This document shows, piece after piece, positions 6,941 to 14,232 of a stretch of DNA of 23,008 nt; the first letter of the stretch is position 1, and each line of letters opens with the position of its first letter. Source of the DNA: Wohlfahrtiimonas sp. (GTDB taxonomy: Bacteria > Pseudomonadota > Gammaproteobacteria > Cardiobacteriales > Wohlfahrtiimonadaceae). Under the pieces are notes generated by a model, which saw only the letters and a program-made list of their open reading frames with translations, was not told the origin of the DNA and did not search any database. Location: positions 1 through 23,008 of the forward strand of contig JASLHB010000110.1 in assembly GCA_030149965.1 (NCBI GenBank), given 5' to 3'. Both the position numbers and the translations under genes were made by a program.

Positions 6941-9649
6941 ATGACAGAAAAAACTGAAGACAAGGCACCAAGCAAAATCACTTTGAAGCGTAAAACTCAT
7001 ACTGAGTTGAAAGTTTCAAGTGCGCCAGGGCAAACAAAAACTGTAGCGGTTGAAGTGCGTAAGAAAAGAACGTATGTGAAACGTGATGCATCTCCTGTTG
7101 ATACAGATTTGGATAACAACTTGATGGATACTGTTGAAGTAGAAGTTACAGAAAATGCACCAGAAGTTATGGAAGCAACAAACAAAGTGGAATCAAAGAT
7201 TGTTGAAGCAAAAGTAGCAGCTGAAGCGCCTAAGGCTCAAACTGTTGCTAAGAAAGAAAATGGCCCTGATACAGCACAGCAAGAACGCATGCGTGTTGCA
7301 AAAGAACGTGCTGCAGCTGAAGAACGTGCTGCTCAAGAAGTAATTGAACGTCGTAAACAGCAAGAAGAACGTAAACAACACGAAGAAATTCAAAAAATTG
7401 CGGATGCAGCAAGAATGGCAAGTGAAAGTACAGTTTCTAAGGTTCAAATTAGTTTTAATAATACGAATAAAACTGAAGAGAAACCTAAAAAGAAACCTAC
7501 TAGCAATACTCAAAAGCCTAATGGTAATAACGGTAGACCTAGAAGTAATGATTCACGTAGCGATTCTCGTTCTCCGATTAAAAGAGATGATAAAAGAACA
7601 TCATCACCAACGGATAGAAGAGATAGACCTTCTGCGCCAGTATCAGTTGCACCAGCAGAACCAGTAATTTCTACAGATCGTTCAAAAGATAAACCAGTAC
7701 GTAAAACAGGTGCTCGTGATCTAGATGATTTGCGTGAAGACGGTAAAAAATCTGTAGGTAAACGTGGTAAAGAAAAAGGTCGCGATCAATTCTTCAGTTA
7801 TGATGAAGATGGCGGTTCTCGTCGCGGTGGTAAAAAACGTAAAGCATCTCATCAAACAGGCAAGCATGGTTTCACAAAACCAGTGGCACCACAGAAGAGT
7901 GAAGTAATTTTAGGTGAAACAGTTACTGTTGCTGATTTAGCACACAAAATGTCTGTTAAAGCTGCTGAAGTTATCAAAACTTTGATGAAAATGGGCTCAA
8001 TGGTAACAATTAACCAGGTATTGGATCAGGACACTGCAGCTATTGTTGTAGAAGAAATGGGTCATACTTATAGAGTTGTGAGTGAGAATGTTCTTGAAGA
8101 TGAATTAATGAAAGGTTTTGACGAGAGCGATTTAGTTGCTGTAACTCGTCCACCTGTTGTTACTATCATGGGTCACGTTGATCATGGTAAAACTTCATTA
8201 TTGGATTACTTGCGTAAAGCACACGTTGTACAAGGTGAAGCAGGCGGTATTACTCAACATATTGGTGCTTATCATGTAACAACACCAAAAGGTGTAATTA
8301 CATTCTTAGATACACCAGGACATAGTGCCTTTACTGCAATGCGTGCACGTGGTGCTAAAGTTACAGATATCGTTGTGTTAGTTATTGCTTCTGATGATGG
8401 TGTAATGCCACAAACAATTGAAGCGATTCAACATGCTAAAGCTGCTGGTGTACCAATCATTGTTGCTGTAACGAAAATTGATAAACCAACTGCTGATCGT
8501 GAGCGTATTTTGTCTGAGTTATCTCAGCAAGGTATTATTTCTGAAGATTGGGGCGGTGAAAACTTATTTGCTTATGTTTCTTCTAAATCAGGTGAAGGTA
8601 TTGATCATTTGTTAGATCAAATTTTAGTTCAATCTGAAATTTTAGAATTAACAGCTGTTTCCGATGGCCCTGCACGTGGTGCGGTGGTTGAATCGCGTTT
8701 AGATCGTGGTCGTGGTGCAGTTGCGACGGTACTTGTACAATCAGGTATGTTGAAAAAAGGTGATGTTGTTCTCGCTGGTTTTGAATACGGTAAAGTTCGT
8801 GCCTTGATCAATGAGAAAGGCGAACAAGTACCAGAAGCTGGTCCTTCGATTCCTGTTGAAGTATTAGGTTTATCTGGCGTGCCAAATGCTGGTGATGAAG
8901 TAACTGTTGTTGCTGATGAACGTAAAGCACGTGAAATTGCATTGTTCCGTCAAGGTAAATTCCGTGAAGTGAAATTAGCAAGACAACAAAAATCTAAACT
9001 AGAGAACTTATTTGCTAACATCAATGAAGGTGCAATGAGCGTTGTAAACGTTGTGTTGAAAGCTGACGTTCAAGGTTCTGTTGAAGCATTAATTAATGCA
9101 TTAGAAGAATTATCAACAGATGAAGTATCTGTGAAAGTTGTAACAAGTGGCGTTGGTGGTATCAATGAATCAGATGCTAACTTAGCGGTTGCTTCTGAAG
9201 CGATTGTAATCGGCTTCAACGTTCGCGCGGATAACTCAGCGAAGAAAATCATCGAAGATGAAGGTTTAGCATTGCATTACTACAGCATCATTTATGATGT
9301 AATTGATGAAATTAAAACAGCATTGATTGGTAAATTGGCGCCAGAATTTAAAGAAACTATCATTGGTATTGCTGAAGTTCGTGATGTATTTAGATCACCG
9401 AAAATTGGTGCAATTGCTGGTTGTATGGTAACTGATGGTTTGATCAAACGTAATAACCCAATCCGCGTATTGCGTGATAACGTTGTTATCTATGAAGGCT
9501 CGTTAGAATCATTGCGTCGCTTTAAAGATGATGCGAGTGAAGTACGTAGCGGCATGGAATGTGGTATCGGCGTTAAGAACTATAACGATGTGAAAGTTGG
9601 CGATCAGATCGAAGTTTATGAACGTGTTCAAGTGGAACGTACCCTTTAA
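6941..9649 (+). CDS. infB: Translation initiation factor IF-2
   Basis: A 902-residue GTPase that brings fMet-tRNA to the 30S subunit and promotes 50S joining. The G-domain motifs are GHVDHGKT (411-418), DTPGH (457-461) and TKID (511-514); the last replaces the usual NKID of bacterial IF2, a substitution other GTPases tolerate. Before it lie an IF2_N module (GETVTVADLAHKM onwards, about 325-375) and a long charged, Ser/Arg-rich linker. C-terminal domains II, III and the tRNA-binding domain follow. The ATG at 6941 has the purine-rich AGGGGGTGG just upstream; the longer frame would start at a TTG inside nusA. The protein begins at the SKITLKRKTHTEL segment, so the extreme N-terminal subdomain of E. 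coli IF2 is missing. Confidence 0.97.
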   Translation: MTEKTEDKAPSKITLKRKTHTELKVSSAPGQTKTVAVEVRKKRTYVKRDASPVDTDLDNNLMDTVEVEVTENAPEVMEATNKVESKIVEAKVAAEAPKAQTVAKKENGPDTAQQERMRVAKERAAAEERAAQEVIERRKQQEERKQHEEIQKIADAARMASESTVSKVQISFNNTNKTEEKPKKKPTSNTQKPNGNNGRPRSNDSRSDSRSPIKRDDKRTSSPTDRRDRPSAPVSVAPAEPVISTDRSKDKPVRKTGARDLDDLREDGKKSVGKRGKEKGRDQFFSYDEDGGSRRGGKKRKASHQTGKHGFTKPVAPQKSEVILGETVTVADLAHKMSVKAAEVIKTLMKMGSMVTINQVLDQDTAAIVVEEMGHTYRVVSENVLEDELMKGFDESDLVAVTRPPVVTIMGHVDHGKTSLLDYLRKAHVVQGEAGGITQHIGAYHVTTPKGVITFLDTPGHSAFTAMRARGAKVTDIVVLVIASDDGVMPQTIEAIQHAKAAGVPIIVAVTKIDKPTADRERILSELSQQGIISEDWGGENLFAYVSSKSGEGIDHLLDQILVQSEILELTAVSDGPARGAVVESRLDRGRGAVATVLVQSGMLKKGDVVLAGFEYGKVRALINEKGEQVPEAGPSIPVEVLGLSGVPNAGDEVTVVADERKAREIALFRQGKFREVKLARQQKSKLENLFANINEGAMSVVNVVLKADVQGSVEALINALEELSTDEVSVKVVTSGVGGINESDANLAVASEAIVIGFNVRADNSAKKIIEDEGLALHYYSIIYDVIDEIKTALIGKLAPEFKETIIGIAEVRDVFRSPKIGAIAGCMVTDGLIKRNNPIRVLRDNVVIYEGSLESLRRFKDDASEVRSGMECGIGVKNYNDVKVGDQIEVYERVQVERTL

Positions 9650-9661
9650 TAGGAGGGAATC

Positions 9662-10039
9662 ATGGCGAATATCTCAAGAACTCGTCGTATTGACGAACAA
9701 TTGAAGCAAGAATTATCTACATTAATTCGTAGAGAAGTTGGTGATTCACGTGCGATGATGATTTCTATCACTTTAGTAAAAGTGGTGAGAGATCTCTCTC
9801 AAGCAAAAGTATTGGTGACCTATTTAGGTCCCAATGAAGAACGTAAGGAAATGGTTGGGGTATTGAATGAACATGCTTCAACTTTCCAAAGAATGTTAGG
9901 TAAAATTCTTAAATTACGTAAAATTCCAAAGTTTGAATTTGCTTATGATGAACAATTAGAGAAAGGTAATGAATTATCTGCTCTAATTACAGAGGCAATT
10001 CAAGAAGACGAAGCTAAAAATAAAGAGCGCGATGAGTAA
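9662..10039 (+). CDS. rbfA: 30S ribosome-binding factor RbfA
   Basis: A 125-residue cold-shock and 30S maturation factor that acts near helix 1 and helix 44 of 16S rRNA. The family start (ISRTRRIDEQLKQELSTLIRREV) and the KH-type core (SQAKVLVTYLG) are clear, and an acidic, Lys-rich tail (EAIQEDEAKNKERDE) ends the protein. A strong ribosome site, AGGAGG (9651-9656), precedes the ATG. The 3' end overlaps truB by eight bases, implying coupled translation in the rimP operon. Confidence 0.96.
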   Translation: MANISRTRRIDEQLKQELSTLIRREVGDSRAMMISITLVKVVRDLSQAKVLVTYLGPNEERKEMVGVLNEHASTFQRMLGKILKLRKIPKFEFAYDEQLEKGNELSALITEAIQEDEAKNKERDE

Positions 10040-10946
10040 ACAAGCTAAAATCAAACGCCGTCCTTTGGATGGCGTTTTACTTTTGGATAAACCAAAAGGT
10101 ATATCAAGTAATGACATTTTACAGAAAGTAAAATGGTTATATAAAGCTGAGAAGGCAGGGCATGCTGGAACATTAGATCCAATGGCAACGGGGCTTTTAC
10201 CGATTTGTTTTGGAGAGGCAAGTAAGTTCAATCATCAATTGCTGAATAATCGAAAGACTTATGAATTTACATGTTTGTTAGGTTCTGCGACGAATACAGG
10301 TGATGCTGAAGGTAGTATCATTGAAGAGCAAGCGATTCCTGAATTATGTACAGAGTTATTGAAAGAAGCTTTGGATAAATTTGTGGGTGATATTCAGCAA
10401 GTACCACCAATGGTTTCTGCATTGCATCATGAAGGTAAACGATTGTATGAATTAGCGCGTGAAGGGATTGAGGTTGAGCGCCCAGCACGTGATATCACTA
10501 TTTATCAGCTTAATTTAATTAGTTTTGATGATAAAAGTTTCACAGCTGAAGTTACATGTTCTAAAGGTACTTATGTCCGAGTATTGGCTGAAGAGATTGC
10601 AAAATCGATAGGAACGTTAGGGCATTTAACAATGTTGCGCCGTACAGAAGTTGCTCCTTATTTTAAGCCTAATTTAGTTTCGATGGAAATGTTGGCAGTT
10701 GCATTAGAGGAGAATAATGCAGATGAATTATTGCTAGCTGTCGATAGTGCAATTGCAGATTATCCAATTTTAGAATTCAGTGAAGAAGATACATTGCGTT
10801 TGAAAAATGGACAGAAGATTGCTTTGCCTCATGTATTGGATGAACAATTTTATCGTTTATATGCTTCTGATCAATCATTTTTAGGTTTGGGTGAGCGACA
10901 TTTACCCCATGTAATTAAAGCCAGCCGACTGATTCAAATTAAATGA
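10032..10946 (+). CDS. truB: tRNA pseudouridine(55) synthase TruB
   Basis: A 304-residue enzyme that converts U55 in the T loop of tRNAs to pseudouridine. The catalytic Asp is D49 in the motif GHAGTLDP (43-50), one residue from its E. coli position. Other TruB markers are LDKPKGISSN at the N terminus, KTYEFTCLLG, RLYELAREG and CSKGTYVRVLAEEI; a C-terminal PUA-like region follows (about 240-304). It overlaps rbfA by eight bases and ends the conserved operon. The rpsO-pnp pair that follows truB in E. coli is absent here. Confidence 0.97.
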   Translation: MSKQAKIKRRPLDGVLLLDKPKGISSNDILQKVKWLYKAEKAGHAGTLDPMATGLLPICFGEASKFNHQLLNNRKTYEFTCLLGSATNTGDAEGSIIEEQAIPELCTELLKEALDKFVGDIQQVPPMVSALHHEGKRLYELAREGIEVERPARDITIYQLNLISFDDKSFTAEVTCSKGTYVRVLAEEIAKSIGTLGHLTMLRRTEVAPYFKPNLVSMEMLAVALEENNADELLLAVDSAIADYPILEFSEEDTLRLKNGQKIALPHVLDEQFYRLYASDQSFLGLGERHLPHVIKASRLIQIK

Positions 10947-10961
10947 CTTGAAAGAATAATT

Positions 10962-10970
10962 TGCTATAAT
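10962..10970 (+). promoter_or_regulatory. Extended -10 promoter for the small exported protein genes
   Basis: TGCTATAAT is a perfect extended -10 element (TGn-TATAAT). It lies 16 bases after the truB stop, about 45 bases ahead of the ATG at 11017. There is no good -35 at normal spacing, as is usual for extended -10 promoters. The dyad AAAGAAT (10951-10957) / ATTCTTT (10969-10975) spans it and could be an operator or merely a weak hairpin. Confidence 0.55.
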
Positions 10971-11016
10971 TCTTTAGATTAATATATTGAAAAAATAATC
11001 AAAAGAGGAGTTTTAT

Positions 11017-11289
11017 ATGTATAAAAGTTTGATGGTTGTTGGTTTATTATCTGTTGGCATGACAACAGCATTTGCACAGAAATCGGACTCAACTATTAAT
11101 AAATGTAGTAATGGTAAAAATCCTATTGTTTATACAGAATTTGACTGTCCCGAAGGTTATGATGTTGTTGTTGATAGTTGGTTAAGTGAAACCAATATTA
11201 CAAGTGCTGAAAAATTTGGTGATGAATCTAAAAGAGAAGAAGGGCTTCATGGTATTAGTGATCGTGGCGCTCCCCAAATTTTAGAATAG
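11017..11289 (+). CDS. Small exported protein with CX13C (DUF4124-like) motif, paralogue 1
   Basis: A 90-residue protein with a clear signal peptide (MYKSLMVVGLLSVGMTTAFA, then QKSD). The mature part has the pattern K-C30-x13-C44-P with a central Y-T-x-F, which resembles the short DUF4124-type module of many proteobacterial periplasmic proteins; I make that link from memory of the motif. W55 and TNIT (59-62) follow. The two Cys probably form a disulfide in the periplasm. The ribosome site GAGGAG (11005-11010) lies six bases before the ATG. The next gene is a paralogue with the same spacing. Function is unknown. Confidence 0.8.
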   Translation: MYKSLMVVGLLSVGMTTAFAQKSDSTINKCSNGKNPIVYTEFDCPEGYDVVVDSWLSETNITSAEKFGDESKREEGLHGISDRGAPQILE

Positions 11290-11312
11290 TTCATATTGAG
11301 AGGGAAGTGGTA

Positions 11313-11705
11313 ATGAAATATTATTTAACCTTAATATTTTTTTTTGCATCTACTATCGCAATAGCTCAAGTACCAATATTAGATTCTTCTACGATTAAAA
11401 TGCCAAAATCAAAGGCATTAAATAAATGCATAGATGAAAATAATAAAGTTATGTATACGCAATTTGAATGCCATGATACTACAAAAAAAGCAGATGATCA
11501 GTGGATCGAGCAAACAAATATTACTTATGCTACAGCTACTCAGAAAAAAGTTATTAAAACTAAAGAGCAGGGAAAATCATTAGATCCTAATCAAAGTGGG
11601 ATTGATATGCTCAAAGATGGCATGCAAGATAAATCATTCATGGAGTTGTTTGATCAAGGCTTGAAAGCTTTAATGATGCGACAAGATATGTTGAAAGATT
11701 TATAA
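11313..11705 (+). CDS. Small exported protein with CX13C (DUF4124-like) motif, paralogue 2
   Basis: A 130-residue protein with signal peptide MKYYLTLIFFFASTIAIA, then QVP. It aligns without gaps to the preceding gene product over the core: NKC39-x13-C53, Y-T-x-F between them, W64 and TNIT (68-71). After this it has its own C-terminal half, rich in Lys, Met and Asp, predicted helical. I chose ATG 11313, preceded by AGAGGG at suitable distance, over an in-frame GTG at 11307. It starts 23 bases after paralogue 1, so the pair is probably one operon. Function is unknown. Confidence 0.78.
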   Translation: MKYYLTLIFFFASTIAIAQVPILDSSTIKMPKSKALNKCIDENNKVMYTQFECHDTTKKADDQWIEQTNITYATATQKKVIKTKEQGKSLDPNQSGIDMLKDGMQDKSFMELFDQGLKALMMRQDMLKDL

Positions 11706-11713
11706 AATAATTG

Positions 11714-11729
11714 TGTTCCACGTGAAACA
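11714..11729. other. parS: parS site (ParB-binding centromere sequence)
   Basis: TGTTCCACGTGAAACA matches the bacterial chromosomal parS 16-mer: it differs at one position from the B. subtilis-type TGTTTCACGTGAAACA and at one from the Pseudomonas-type TGTTCCACGTGGAACA. Both half-sites (TGTTCCAC and, on the other strand, TGTTTCAC) are canonical. It lies in the gap between two convergent genes, eight bases after a stop codon. Chromosomal parS sites normally cluster near the replication origin, and the DnaA-box cluster is about 9 kb away. No other site this good occurs in the window. Confidence 0.82.
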
Positions 11730-11737
11730 TGGACATT

Positions 11738-11771
11738 AAAAAAGCCTCTGATATAACTCAGAGGCTTTTTT
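11738..11771. terminator. Bidirectional terminator between the small exported genes and eno
   Basis: The stem GCCTCTGA (11744-11751) / TCAGAGGC (11758-11765) is flanked by six A on the left and six T on the right. It therefore works as an intrinsic terminator in both directions, for the plus-strand pair and for eno on the minus strand. Confidence 0.9.
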
Positions 11772-11788
11772 ATATTCAAAAATCTGTA

Positions 11789-13075
11789 TTAGAATTTAAC
11801 TGCTTTGAATGCATCTTTACCAGCATAGATTGCATTGCTACCTAATTCTTCTTCGATGCAGATTAAGCGGTTGTATTTCTCAACACGGTCAGAACGGCAT
11901 AAAGAACCAGTTTTGATTTGTGTACTTAATGTTGCAGCAGCTAAGTCAGCAATAGTTGTATCTGAAGTTTCACCTGAACGATGTGAAGTTACAGAAGTAT
12001 AATTTGCATCATCAGCCATTTTAATTGCTTCTAATGTTTCTGTTAAAGTACCGATTTGGTTGAACTTGATTAAGATAGAGTTAGCAATATCTTTATCAAT
12101 GCCTTCTTTCAAAATTTTAGTATTCGTTACGAACAAATCATCGCCCACTAATTGGATTTTATCGCCTAATTTTTCAGTCAATACTTTCCAACCAGCCCAG
12201 TCAGCTTCATCCATACCATCTTCGATTGTGATGATAGGGTAACGTGCAACCCAATCAGCTAAGAAATCAGCAAATTCTTCAGATGTGAATGATTTTCCTT
12301 CTGATTCTAAAACGTATTTACCATCTTTATAGAACTCAGATGAAGCAACGTCCAAACCTAAGAATACATCTTTACCAGGTGTATAACCTGCATCTTTGAT
12401 TGCAGCCATGATTACTTCTAAAGCTTCTTCATTAGAAGATAAGTTAGGTGCAAAACCACCTTCATCACCAACTGTTGTTGCTAAACCGCGAGCATTCAAT
12501 ACATTTTTTAATTCATGGAAAATTTCAGCGCCCCAGCGAACAGCTTCTTTGAAAGAAGGTGCGCCAACAGGTAAAATCATGAATTCTTGAACATCTACAG
12601 AATTATCTGCATGAGAACCGCCATTCAAGATGTTCATCATTGGTACAGGTAAAACGTATTGCGTTGCATCGTTTAAATGACGATATAAAGGAATACCTTT
12701 TTCATTTGCAGCAGCATGAGCAACAGCTAATGAAACGCCCAATAATGCGTTAGCACCTAAACGAGCTTTATTGTCTGTGCCATCTAATGCGATTAATTTG
12801 GCATCCAATGCTTTTTGATCAGCAGCGTCCATGCCACGTACTGCAGTTAAGATTTCACCATTCACATTTTCACATGCTTTTAATACACCTTTACCACAAT
12901 AACGTGATTTATCGCCATCACGCAATTCAATTGCTTCTCTTGCACCAGTTGATGCACCACTTGGCACAGCGGCAACACCTTTCACGCCAGATTCTAAAGT
13001 AGCTTCTACCCAAACTGTTGGATTTCCGCGTGAATCAATGATTTCTCGAGCAACTAATTGTTTAATAGCTGACAT
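11789..13075 (-). CDS. eno: Enolase (phosphopyruvate hydratase)
   Basis: A 428-residue glycolytic enzyme that interconverts 2-phosphoglycerate and phosphoenolpyruvate, and in gammaproteobacteria is also a degradosome partner of RNase E. The length is close to the E. coli 432. Signatures are the N-terminal REIIDSRGNPTVWVE, the mobile SGASTGAREA loop, GDDLFVTN (metal ligand Asp), LIKFNQIGT (catalytic Lys) and SHRSGETSD (substrate-binding His and Ser). The ATG follows AGGAGAGAATT on the minus strand. It has its own promoter (13117-13145) and terminator, so it is a single-gene unit downstream of pyrB. Confidence 0.98.
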   Translation of the reverse strand: MSAIKQLVAREIIDSRGNPTVWVEATLESGVKGVAAVPSGASTGAREAIELRDGDKSRYCGKGVLKACENVNGEILTAVRGMDAADQKALDAKLIALDGTDNKARLGANALLGVSLAVAHAAANEKGIPLYRHLNDATQYVLPVPMMNILNGGSHADNSVDVQEFMILPVGAPSFKEAVRWGAEIFHELKNVLNARGLATTVGDEGGFAPNLSSNEEALEVIMAAIKDAGYTPGKDVFLGLDVASSEFYKDGKYVLESEGKSFTSEEFADFLADWVARYPIITIEDGMDEADWAGWKVLTEKLGDKIQLVGDDLFVTNTKILKEGIDKDIANSILIKFNQIGTLTETLEAIKMADDANYTSVTSHRSGETSDTTIADLAAATLSTQIKTGSLCRSDRVEKYNRLICIEEELGSNAIYAGKDAFKAVKF

Positions 13076-13116
13076 AATTCTCTCCTAGAGATGCATAAAT
13101 GAAAATGTAAATCCTA

Positions 13117-13145
13117 ATTATAACCGATAATAACTGAAGCGTTAA
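13117..13145 (-). promoter_or_regulatory. Predicted eno promoter
   Basis: On the minus strand, TTAACG (13140-13145) and a consensus TATAAT (13117-13122) are 17 bases apart. Transcription would start near 13110, about 35 bases before the eno ATG. It lies fully in the 79-base pyrB-eno gap, and the dyad TTAAC-N7-GTTAA (13142-13158) overlaps the -35 element. Confidence 0.6.
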
Positions 13146-13154
13146 CCTCTGAAG

Positions 13155-14162
13155 TTAAGGAACAAACCAACCTGCTGGTTTGATTGTATTTTCAATGCCA
13201 TTATCTACACCCAAAACCATTGCAAATAATGCCATTCTTGCAGGAACACCTGCATCTGACTGGCGGAAAATTGCCAAACGTGGGTCTTGATCTAGATCGC
13301 TACTTAAGTCATTGGCATTTTCACGGCTATCACGTGGTAAAGGATGCATGATAATCGCATCTTTCATCGCGTATTGATCAATCATGGATTGATTAATACG
13401 GAAACTTAATTCAGGCTTACGAGTTTCTTCACCTTCTGTGAAACGCTCTTTTTGAATACGTGTTGCATAAATCACATCATTATTATGAATTCCATGTTTT
13501 AATTGATCTGTCTCGATTACAGTATGACCACGTTCACGTGCAAATTCTGTGATGTATTCAGGCATTTTTAGGAAGTCAGGCGATGCGAATGTAAATGTGA
13601 TGTTTTTATATAAAGACATCAATTTTACTAATGAATGAACTGTACGGCCATAGCGCAAATCACCAATCATTGCTATTTTACAACCATCCATTGTTTTGCC
13701 ATTCAATTTGAATTCATTGTGGATTGTATAAGCATCTAATAATGCTTGTGTGGGATGTTCGCCTGCGCCATTACCACCATTGATGACAGGAATGTCTGTA
13801 GATTGTGCCATTTTATAGATTGCTTGTTCTTCAGGATGACGAACTACTAACACATCAAAGTAACCTGAAATTACGCGCGCTGTATCTTCAATGGATTCAC
13901 CTTTAACAATCGATGAGAATGAAACACCAGTTGTACTTGAAACTTTACCACCTAAACGCATGAATGCAGCATCAAAGCTTAAACGTGTACGTGTACTTGC
14001 TTCAAAGAAAAGGCTGCCCATTACAGCGCCATCTAGTATTTTTGTATAAGCTTTGCCGTATGCAACAGGTTGTAGAATATCTGCCAATGTGAACAGCTTA
14101 TTCAATGTATGAAGATCGAATTGTTCGCATGATAATATGGATTGGCCGAGTAAAGTGTTCAT
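13155..14162 (-). CDS. pyrB: Aspartate carbamoyltransferase catalytic subunit
   Basis: A 335-residue enzyme for the first committed step of pyrimidine synthesis, joining carbamoyl phosphate to aspartate. Carbamoyl-phosphate site motifs are FFEASTRTRLSFD (52-64) and HPTQALLD (136-143); KGES (87-90) is the loop that reaches the neighbouring active site, and HPLPR lies near the C terminus. It is about 25 residues longer than E. coli PyrB (311), like the longer PyrB form of some other proteobacteria. No regulatory pyrI follows; the next gene downstream is eno. The ATG at 14162 has AAGGA at 14166-14170. A strong hairpin ends 25 bases ahead of the start and may regulate the gene. Confidence 0.97.
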   Translation of the reverse strand: MNTLLGQSILSCEQFDLHTLNKLFTLADILQPVAYGKAYTKILDGAVMGSLFFEASTRTRLSFDAAFMRLGGKVSSTTGVSFSSIVKGESIEDTARVISGYFDVLVVRHPEEQAIYKMAQSTDIPVINGGNGAGEHPTQALLDAYTIHNEFKLNGKTMDGCKIAMIGDLRYGRTVHSLVKLMSLYKNITFTFASPDFLKMPEYITEFARERGHTVIETDQLKHGIHNNDVIYATRIQKERFTEGEETRKPELSFRINQSMIDQYAMKDAIIMHPLPRDSRENANDLSSDLDQDPRLAIFRQSDAGVPARMALFAMVLGVDNGIENTIKPAGWFVP

Positions 14163-14186
14163 ATATATCCTTTGTGTGATGTTTTT

Positions 14187-14211
14187 CCAAAAAAAACCGC
14201 CATATCTGGCG
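14187..14211 (-). terminator. Intrinsic terminator after gltA; possible pyrB attenuator
   Basis: On the minus strand, ACCGCCA and TGGCGGT form a 7-bp GC-rich stem (14194-14200 with 14205-14211) with a four-base loop, then eight T (14187-14194). It starts 21 bases after the gltA stop and ends 24 bases before the pyrB ATG, so it both terminates gltA and sits where the UTP-sensitive attenuator lies in E. coli pyrBI. Confidence 0.88.
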
Positions 14212-14232
14212 GTCTGTAATAATTATAATGGG

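Noticed and set aside
7193..7667. Reading frames of about 106 residues on both strands within infB
   Set aside because: They lie in the low-complexity Lys/Glu-rich linker of IF2, where alternative frames stay open by base composition; no start signals or family features.
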